From NCBI GenBank assembly GCA_900553285.1, contig USCX01000046.1, positions 1-10,686 on the forward strand: 10,686 nucleotides of DNA. The letters run 5' to 3'. This document shows, piece after piece, positions 6,617-10,686 of this stretch. Under the pieces are notes generated by a model. That model worked only from the letters and a program-made list of their open reading frames with translations, made no database searches and was not told where the DNA came from. The translations under genes and the position numbers were made by a program. Position 1 is the stretch's first letter; every line of letters starts with the position of its first letter. Source of the DNA: an uncultured Prevotella sp. GTDB lineage: Bacteria; Bacteroidota; Bacteroidia; Bacteroidales; Bacteroidaceae.

Positions 6617-7447
6617 TTATCTCCAAATACTTACTCCCAGTTTCGTCCACATGCGGCGCATCGAGGTGTAAGGCACCACCACGAGGGGCTGACCGGCCGC
6701 ATAGGGCGCTATCTCGTAGGCTTCATACTGCACGCGCAAGCCATCGGCAAGCAGCCCCGGCCCGTTCTTCGGCAGGGGGAACGAGGTCCGACTGTATTTC
6801 CCGTCTACCAACAGGCGTTCGCGCAAGGCGGAAAAGCCCATCACACCGAAGAAGTCCTGCAAGCCGTCGGTCACGAGCGTACAGAAATCCGCCTTGCGTT
6901 TCGGCAGGATGATGTCGTCCCACGTCAGGCGGTGGCCGTTGCTTTTCAGAAACGTTACGTAAACCCGCGTCTGCACACCGTGCGCACCGCCGGAATAGTT
7001 GTACATCTCGGCCGAGAAGGTGATGAAACGCCTCGTCTCGTAAACACGCTGCACGGAGAGGTCGAACGTGCAGTTGAAACGGTGATCTGTCGTATCGCGA
7101 CGGGTGAGCTTGACCAGCTCCGTTATCTCCTCCTTACTCCGCTTGACGTAAGTATCCGCAAGCCATCCGACCGCCTCGTCATCCGTGCCGGCCGTATCTT
7201 CCAGCACAAGCCCTGTCTGTCCGGCTATCAGCGCCAAAGCCCACGAACGGACTGGCGCGTAAAGCGGCGATGCCTGTCGGGCAGGCAGTTGCATACGAAG
7301 GGAGAATTCAAGGGCGTGCTTCTTCTTGACCACGGCGTCCACGTGCTTTTCGACCGACGTCAGCACCACCGTGTCGGGCTCAGCCGCACACAGCGGGACG
7401 CCAGCCGAAAAAAGCAGGAGAAGCGAAAGAATTTTCAAGGACTTCAT
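6617..7447 (-). CDS. Secreted DUF3298/DUF4163 (RsiV-like) domain protein
   Basis: A 276-residue exported protein. Residues 1-22 form a signal peptide: Lys3 and Lys6, a hydrophobic core ILSLLLLFSAGV, then LCAAEP. The residues before Cys20 (V-P-L) do not make a good lipobox, so cleavage by signal peptidase I near 20-22 is more likely than lipidation. The mature part carries the DUF3298 hallmarks YSGGAHG (151-157), TWDDII (175-180), YEIAPYAAG (244-252) and VVPYTSM (257-263). This fold is shared with the extracytoplasmic domain of the anti-sigma factor RsiV and with part of the deacetylase PdaC, but no transmembrane anchor, sigma factor or deacetylase domain is seen here. A periplasmic or envelope role is likely; the ligand is unknown. 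The ATG at 7447 is placed just before the signal peptide; upstream codons of the open frame run through the promoter and are not used. Confidence 0.88.
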   Translation of the reverse strand: MKSLKILSLLLLFSAGVPLCAAEPDTVVLTSVEKHVDAVVKKKHALEFSLRMQLPARQASPLYAPVRSWALALIAGQTGLVLEDTAGTDDEAVGWLADTYVKRSKEEITELVKLTRRDTTDHRFNCTFDLSVQRVYETRRFITFSAEMYNYSGGAHGVQTRVYVTFLKSNGHRLTWDDIILPKRKADFCTLVTDGLQDFFGVMGFSALRERLLVDGKYSRTSFPLPKNGPGLLADGLRVQYEAYEIAPYAAGQPLVVVPYTSMRRMWTKLGVSIWR

Positions 7448-7481
7448 AGAAAGTGAGCAATTGGGTTTCAAAAATAACGGG

Positions 7482-7533
7482 TGCAAAGATAGTGAAAGGC
7501 GAGAGGCGAACCGCAGAAAAAAACATTTTTCTG
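7482..7533 (-). repeat. Promoter-associated repeat, copy B
   Basis: The first 20 nt (7482-7501) are identical to 5706-5725. The distal part forms a hairpin, CAGAAAAA (7514-7521) with TTTTTCTG (7526-7533), across a 4-nt loop AACA. The stem is kept relative to copy A while the loop and the intervening bases differ. The leaders on the gene side of the two copies are unrelated. Confidence 0.7.
7484..7491 (-). promoter_or_regulatory. Bacteroidetes -7 box (TATCTTTG) for the DUF3298-type unit
   Basis: TATCTTTG on the minus strand fits TAnnTTTG. The expected start near 7480 gives a leader of about 33 nt before the ATG at 7447, nearly the same as at the dehydrogenase operon. A weak TTCG stands 16-19 nt upstream in place of a clear -33 box. 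Confidence 0.75.
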
Positions 7534-7648
7534 ACGGATTGCCCGAGCCGCATCCTGTTTCCGTGAAACGGGACGGCCAAACCGGACAGGCAGATCGCCT
7601 GCCCGCACAATCTGCACCGGAAGCGAAACAGGCTACCGACTTTTTTCG

Positions 7649-7656
7649 TAGCTTTG
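7649..7656 (+). promoter_or_regulatory. Bacteroidetes -7 box (TAGCTTTG) for the exonuclease gene
   Basis: TAGCTTTG fits TAnnTTTG and lies 27 nt before the ATG at 7684, giving a leader of roughly 23 nt. It is divergent from the DUF3298-type promoter, about 160 bp away. The space between them holds a small hairpin with GTTTC/GAAAC arms (7554-7572) and another with GGCAG/CTGCC arms (7589-7603). Confidence 0.7.
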
Positions 7657-7683
7657 CCGTATACAAACGAACCCCTGTCCAAG

Positions 7684-8193
7684 ATGAAGAACTTTGCCGC
7701 CATCGACTTTGAAACGGCTAACCGGGAACCGAGCAGCGTGTGCAGCGTGGGAGTCGTTGTCGTCCGCAACGGAGCGGTGACCGACCGCATTTACCGGCTC
7801 ATCCGTCCACGCCCCGAATACTACTCCCCGTTCCACACGAGCATACACGGACTGGCGCTGCAAGACACCCAGGAGGCCGCACCGTTCCCCGAGGTCTGGC
7901 GGGAGATTGCGCCGCTCATCAAGGGGCTGCCCCTTGTGGCCCATAACAGTCCTTTCGACGAGAGATGCCTCCGCGCTGCGTTCTCCGCCTACGGATTGCC
8001 TTACCCCGGCTACTCGTTCCGGTGCACCTGCCGTGCCTCGCGGCGCTTTTTCGGGCGCTCGCTCCCCAACCATAAGCTCGACACGGTGGCTGCACGCTGC
8101 GGCTTCGACCTCACCCGTCACCATCACGCCCTGGCCGACGCCGAGGCGTGTGCGTGCATCGCGATGCGTATCCTCCCCGCCCCGCTCACGTGA
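7684..8193 (+). CDS. DnaQ-like (DEDDh) 3'-5' exonuclease
   Basis: A 169-residue stand-alone exonuclease domain that should remove nucleotides from 3' ends of DNA or RNA with two metal ions. All catalytic elements are visible: Asp8 and Glu10 in AIDFETAN (motif I), Asp92 in AHNSPFDERCL (motif II), and His147 with Asp152 in RHHHALADAEA (motif III, H-x4-D), which defines the DEDDh class. Asp133 in LDTVA also fits. There is no BRCT, helicase or polymerase domain, so it resembles the proofreading epsilon subunit domain but is shorter and not fused. The ATG at 7684 starts directly at the first beta strand; an upstream TTG at 7654 lies inside the -7 box and is not credible. It is transcribed alone, and only weak hairpins without U tracts follow its stop. 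The natural substrate is unknown. Confidence 0.93.
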   Translation: MKNFAAIDFETANREPSSVCSVGVVVVRNGAVTDRIYRLIRPRPEYYSPFHTSIHGLALQDTQEAAPFPEVWREIAPLIKGLPLVAHNSPFDERCLRAAFSAYGLPYPGYSFRCTCRASRRFFGRSLPNHKLDTVAARCGFDLTRHHHALADAEACACIAMRILPAPLT

Positions 8194-8254
8194 CCCCCGT
8201 CGCGACGGGAAAGAGCTCCACGGGGCCGCACCTCGGCCCGGTCCGGCACATACG

Positions 8255-8273
8255 AAAAAAAGCGTCGCCTTTT
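8255..8273 (-). terminator. Weak candidate terminator of the orphan minus-strand transcript
   Basis: On the minus strand a 5-bp stem AAAAG/CTTTT with a 6-nt loop is followed by an uninterrupted T7 tract (complement of 8255-8261, the first four T shared with the stem). The stem is weak, so this is only suggestive. Confidence 0.35.
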
Positions 8274-8344
8274 CACAAAGACCACGCCTTCTTACTAACA
8301 CCTATTATGAAAAAAATTACATGAGTGATTGCTCTCGTGTTCAT
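8273..8344 (-). CDS. Possible leaderless 23-residue hydrophobic peptide
   Basis: A 24-codon frame starts with ATG at 8344, three bases after a TAnnTTTG box, and ends with TGA at 8273-8275, exactly at the T-tract hairpin. The peptide has an uncharged, mainly hydrophobic stretch, AITHVIFFIIGV (residues 5-16), followed by Ser-Lys-Lys-Ala-Trp, so it could insert in a membrane. No homology is recognised. A frame this short arises easily by chance; the support comes only from the fit with the promoter and terminator signals. The locus may instead make a non-coding RNA, or nothing. Confidence 0.25.
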   Translation of the reverse strand: MNTRAITHVIFFIIGVSKKAWSL

Positions 8345-8347
8345 GGG

Positions 8348-8355
8348 CAAAGTTA
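8348..8355 (-). promoter_or_regulatory. Orphan Bacteroidetes -7 box (TAACTTTG)
   Basis: TAACTTTG on the minus strand fits TAnnTTTG, but no recognised minus-strand gene lies downstream before 7447. Transcription would start near 8344-8343 and run towards the exonuclease terminus. AT-rich sequence (8381-8408) lies upstream. Confidence 0.45.
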
Positions 8356-8367
8356 CGGCTTTTCGGG

Positions 8368-8380
8368 GGAAACCGTTTCC
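8368..8380. promoter_or_regulatory. Operator-like palindrome next to the orphan promoter
   Basis: GGAAACCGTTTCC is a perfect inverted repeat with 6-bp arms around one central base. It sits 12-25 bp upstream of the orphan -7 box, over the expected spacer and -33 region, a usual place for a repressor or activator site. No regulator is encoded nearby and I saw no second copy in the window. Confidence 0.35.
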
Positions 8381-8473
8381 TAAAATCCACGATATAATCT
8401 AAAAAAAACGGAAAGCGGCCGAACGTGCCCCTGCCGCACGCATCTCCGCGTCCGCTGTGAGCCGCCAAACAGG

Positions 8474-8506
8474 CACTGCGGCCGTCGCGCCGAACACTGC
8501 GGCCGT
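8474..8506. repeat. Short direct repeat, two copies of CACTGCGGCCGT
   Basis: Identical 12-mers at 8474-8485 and 8495-8506 repeat with a 21-nt period in non-coding DNA. There are only two copies and the spacer is not conserved with flanks, so this is not a CRISPR-like array. Function, if any, is unknown. Confidence 0.4.
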
Positions 8507-8549
8507 ATCCCCCTCCACACTCTCACCGCCCACCTTCGGGCGGGGGCAC

Positions 8550-8596
8550 AAAAAAACCGCACCGCGGCCACAGAACACATCTGCGGACGCGGTGCG
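8550..8596 (-). terminator. Rho-independent terminator of clpB
   Basis: Read on the minus strand, nine perfect pairs (CGCACCGCG / CGCGGTGCG), a mismatch, then two G-C pairs, a G-U pair and CAGA/TCTG enclose a 5-nt loop; after one G comes a run of seven T (complement of 8550-8556). It starts 22 nt after the clpB stop. Confidence 0.93.
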
Positions 8597-8618
8597 TGGA
8601 AAAGGGAAAGATTGATGT

Positions 8619-10686
8619 TCACTCGTTCGTGAAGGCCAAGTGGCCGTCCTTCACGCCGACCACGATGGGCCGCGTGCGGTCGACACTGCCGGCAAGGAGC
8701 GTCTTGCTGAGGTCGTTCAGCAGCAAGCGCTGCAAGGCCCTCTTCACAGGACGGGCACCGAACTCGGGGTCGAACCCGGCCTGGGCCACCAGTTTGACGG
8801 CTTCGTCGTCCACCTTGAGCGTGACGTCCTGCGCGGCCAGGCGACGCACGATGCTGTCCACCTGTAAGCGCACAATCTGCTCGATCTGGTCTCGCCGCAG
8901 CGGTTCGAACATGATGATGTCGTCAATGCGGTTCAGGAACTCCGGCCGGATGTTCTTTTTCAGCATGTCGAGCACGCCTTGCTTCGTGTCCTCGATCAGG
9001 CGTTCACGCTGGTCGGCCGGCTGCTGCTTCATCTTCTCGAACTGGCTCTGGATGTACGAACTGCCCATATTGCTGGTCATGATGATAATGGTGTTCTTGA
9101 AGTTGACCACCCGGCCCTTGTTGTCGGTCAGCCGTCCGTCGTCGAGCACTTGCAGCAAGATGTTGAACACATCGGGGTGAGCCTTTTCGATTTCGTCGAA
9201 CAACACGACACTGTATGGCTTACGCCGCACGGCCTCGGTCAGCTGCCCCCCCTCTTCGTAGCCTACATAGCCCGGAGGGGCACCGACCAGACGCGAAACG
9301 CTGAACTTCTCCTGATACTCGCTCATGTCGATTCGCGTCATGAGGTTCTCGTCGTTGAAAAGATACTCGGCCAAAGCCTTGGCCAGCTCCGTCTTTCCGA
9401 CTCCCGTCGTGCCGAGGAAGATGAACGACCCGATAGGCCGCTTCGGGTCTTGCAGTCCGGCACGGCTCCGGCGCACGGCGTCGGCCACAGCCTGGATAGC
9501 CTCGTCTTGTCCCACGACGCGCTTGTGAAGTTCTTCTTCAAGATGGAGCAGCTTTTCGCGCTCGCTCTGCATCATGCGGCTGACGGGGATGCCCGTCCAG
9601 CGGCTCACGACGTCCGCGATGTCGTCGGCCGTCACTTCCTCCTTCACGAGGGCCTGACCGCCTTGCCGCTCGCGCAGCTGTTGCTGGACTTTCTCTATCT
9701 CGTCCTGCAGGCTTTTCACCTGACCATAACGGATTTCTGCCACGCGTCCGTAGTCGCCCTCACGCTCAGCCCGCTCAGCCTCAAACTTCAACTGGTCGAT
9801 CTGTTGCTTGTTCTGCTGGATTTTATTGAGAAGCTGGCGCTCGCCGTCCCACCGGGCACGCAAATCGTGTTCCTGCTCGGAGAGTTCGGATATCTCCTTG
9901 TTGAGCTGGGCGAGCTTGGGCTCGTCGTTTTCGCGGCGGATGGCCTCACGCTCAATTTCGAGCTGCTTGAGCCTCCGGCTGATCTCATCGAGTTCTTCCG
10001 GTTGCGAGTCGCGTTCCATGCGGAGTTTGGCAGCGGCCTCGTCCATCAGGTCGATGGCCTTGTCCGGCAGGAAACGCTCGGTGATGTAACGCGACGACAG
10101 GCGCACGGCGGCGATGATGGCGTCGTCCTGGATGCGCACCTTGTGGTGGTTTTCATAACGCTCCTTCAGGCCCCGGAGGATAGAGATGCTGTCCTCTTCG
10201 CTCGGCTCGTCGACCATGACGGTCTGGAACCGGCGTTCGAGGGCCTTGTCCTTCTCGAAGTATTTCTGGTACTCTTCAAGCGTCGTGGCACCGATGCTGC
10301 GCAATTCGCCGCGCGCAAGGGCGGGTTTGAGGATGTTGGCGGCATCCATGGCCCCCTCGCCTTTTCCGGCGCCGACCAGCGTGTGGATTTCGTCGATGAA
10401 GAGAATGATGCCGCCTTCTGAGCGCGTCACTTCGTTCACCACGCTTTTCAACCGCTCCTCGAACTCTCCTTTGTACTTCGCCCCGGCTACGAGGGCTCCC
10501 ATATCGAGCGAATAGAGTTTCTTGTCGCGCAGGTTCTCGGGCACGTCACCGCGCACGATGCGCTCGGCCAGCCCCTCGACGATGGCGGTCTTTCCCGTAC
10601 CCGGTTCGCCGATAAGGATGGGGTTGTTCTTCGTCCTGCGGCTCAGGATCTGCAGCACGCGACGGATTTCCTCATCCCTGCCGATG
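8619..10686 (-). CDS. clpB: ATP-dependent disaggregase ClpB (N-terminal part outside window)
   Basis: ClpB is a hexameric cytoplasmic AAA+ chaperone that, with DnaK, threads aggregated proteins through its pore for refolding after heat stress. 688 residues are present, starting at IGRDEEIRR; by comparison with E. coli ClpB about 175-180 N-terminal residues are missing. Visible in order: Walker A GEPGTGKT (26-33), pore loop KYKG (70-73), Walker B LFIDEIH (95-101), arginine finger region ALERRF (148-153), the coiled-coil middle domain rich in Glu, Lys and Gln (about 222-340), SRWTGIPVSRM (361-371), second Walker A GTTGVGKT (425-432), GYVGYEEGG pore loop (472-480), Walker B VVLFDEIEKAHP (493-504), and sensor 2 GARPVKR (643-649). 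The middle domain separates ClpB from ClpA and ClpC, and there is no ClpP-binding loop. Heat-shock control would act on a promoter outside the window. Identity is certain. Confidence 0.98.
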   Translation of the reverse strand, partial: IGRDEEIRRVLQILSRRTKNNPILIGEPGTGKTAIVEGLAERIVRGDVPENLRDKKLYSLDMGALVAGAKYKGEFEERLKSVVNEVTRSEGGIILFIDEIHTLVGAGKGEGAMDAANILKPALARGELRSIGATTLEEYQKYFEKDKALERRFQTVMVDEPSEEDSISILRGLKERYENHHKVRIQDDAIIAAVRLSSRYITERFLPDKAIDLMDEAAAKLRMERDSQPEELDEISRRLKQLEIEREAIRRENDEPKLAQLNKEISELSEQEHDLRARWDGERQLLNKIQQNKQQIDQLKFEAERAEREGDYGRVAEIRYGQVKSLQDEIEKVQQQLRERQGGQALVKEEVTADDIADVVSRWTGIPVSRMMQSEREKLLHLEEELHKRVVGQDEAIQAVADAVRRSRAGLQDPKRPIGSFIFLGTTGVGKTELAKALAEYLFNDENLMTRIDMSEYQEKFSVSRLVGAPPGYVGYEEGGQLTEAVRRKPYSVVLFDEIEKAHPDVFNILLQVLDDGRLTDNKGRVVNFKNTIIIMTSNMGSSYIQSQFEKMKQQPADQRERLIEDTKQGVLDMLKKNIRPEFLNRIDDIIMFEPLRRDQIEQIVRLQVDSIVRRLAAQDVTLKVDDEAVKLVAQAGFDPEFGARPVKRALQRLLLNDLSKTLLAGSVDRTRPIVVGVKDGHLAFTNE

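Larger units (their letters stand above)
8194..8618. other. 425-nt intergenic region between the exonuclease gene and clpB
   Basis: The two flanking genes converge here. Just after the exonuclease stop are a 14-nt perfect palindrome CCCGTCGCGACGGG (8196-8209) and a GGGCCG/CGGCCC hairpin (8223-8239), neither with a U tract. A possible orphan minus-strand transcript lies at about 8255-8344 with a promoter and palindrome at 8348-8380. The part from 8409 to 8549 is GC-rich and shows only a 12-bp direct repeat and small hairpins (CCGCCC/GGGCGG at 8526-8543). The clpB terminator closes the region. Confidence 0.7.

Noticed and set aside
3973..6961. Identical 13-mer GAAACGTTACGTA just upstream of recA (3973-3985) and inside the DUF3298-type gene (6949-6961)
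   Set aside because: One chance match of this length is expected in a window of this size, and the second copy is coding sequence (Tyr-Val-Thr-Phe).
8196..8209. Palindrome CCCGTCGCGACGGG as exonuclease terminator
   Set aside because: It begins within three bases of the stop codon and is followed by AAAGAGC, not a U tract, so it does not look like an intrinsic terminator.
8307..8383. Short + strand starts (ATG at 8307 with five codons, ATG at 8321 with twenty codons)
   Set aside because: Neither has a promoter signal, ribosome site or recognisable product.
8393..8398. Perfect TATAAT on the + strand
   Set aside because: The Bacteroidetes primary sigma factor uses TAnnTTTG. There is no -35 match and no + strand gene follows.
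8979..10421. 480-codon open frame on the + strand opposite clpB
   Set aside because: It is an antisense shadow of the ClpB coding frame, with low-complexity Leu/Val/His/Asp-rich translation and no motif.

Overview
The window looks like a housekeeping stretch of a Bacteroidales (Bacteroidota) chromosome. Four things support this: Bacteroidetes-type TAnnTTTG -7 boxes upstream of genes, no clear Shine-Dalgarno sequences, a SecA with an insertion that fits the large Bacteroidetes form, and several proteins recognisable as Bacteroidales-type (the RecA, the ClpB and a conserved protein of unknown function). Coding sequence is fairly GC-rich, with third positions rich in G and C, so a higher-GC member is likely. 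The genus cannot be fixed from the sequence.

Layout, left to right: (1) the 3' part of secA on the + strand, followed by a perfect 16-bp terminator hairpin; (2) a convergent four-gene minus-strand operon, transcribed from about 5704 down to a terminator at 1969-2009, in the order saccharopine/carboxynorspermidine dehydrogenase, bcp peroxiredoxin, recA, sugar-nucleotidyltransferase-like gene, with gaps of only 17-23 nt; (3) a 356-nt intergenic region with the operon promoter and the terminator of the next unit; (4) a two-gene minus-strand unit, a secreted DUF3298-type protein followed 5 nt later by a conserved cytoplasmic protein of unknown function; (5) a divergent + strand gene for a small DnaQ-like 3'-5' exonuclease with its own promoter; (6) a 425-nt intergenic region with a possible orphan minus-strand transcript; (7) the C-terminal four fifths of clpB on the minus strand, ending at a strong terminator.

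Functionally the window covers protein export (SecA), polyamine synthesis (dehydrogenase), peroxide detoxification (Bcp), homologous recombination (RecA), activated-sugar chemistry, exonucleolytic processing and protein disaggregation (ClpB). I see no tRNA, rRNA, CRISPR array, insertion sequence or prophage gene.

The least explained parts are a promoter-linked element present twice (near 5706-5758 and 7482-7533), a possible leaderless mini-gene or small RNA at about 8255-8380 under a palindrome, a hairpin with pseudoknot potential at 5921-5971, and the unknown protein at 6027-6611, which may be a divergent NYN/PIN-like fold. No clearly novel multi-gene system is evident.
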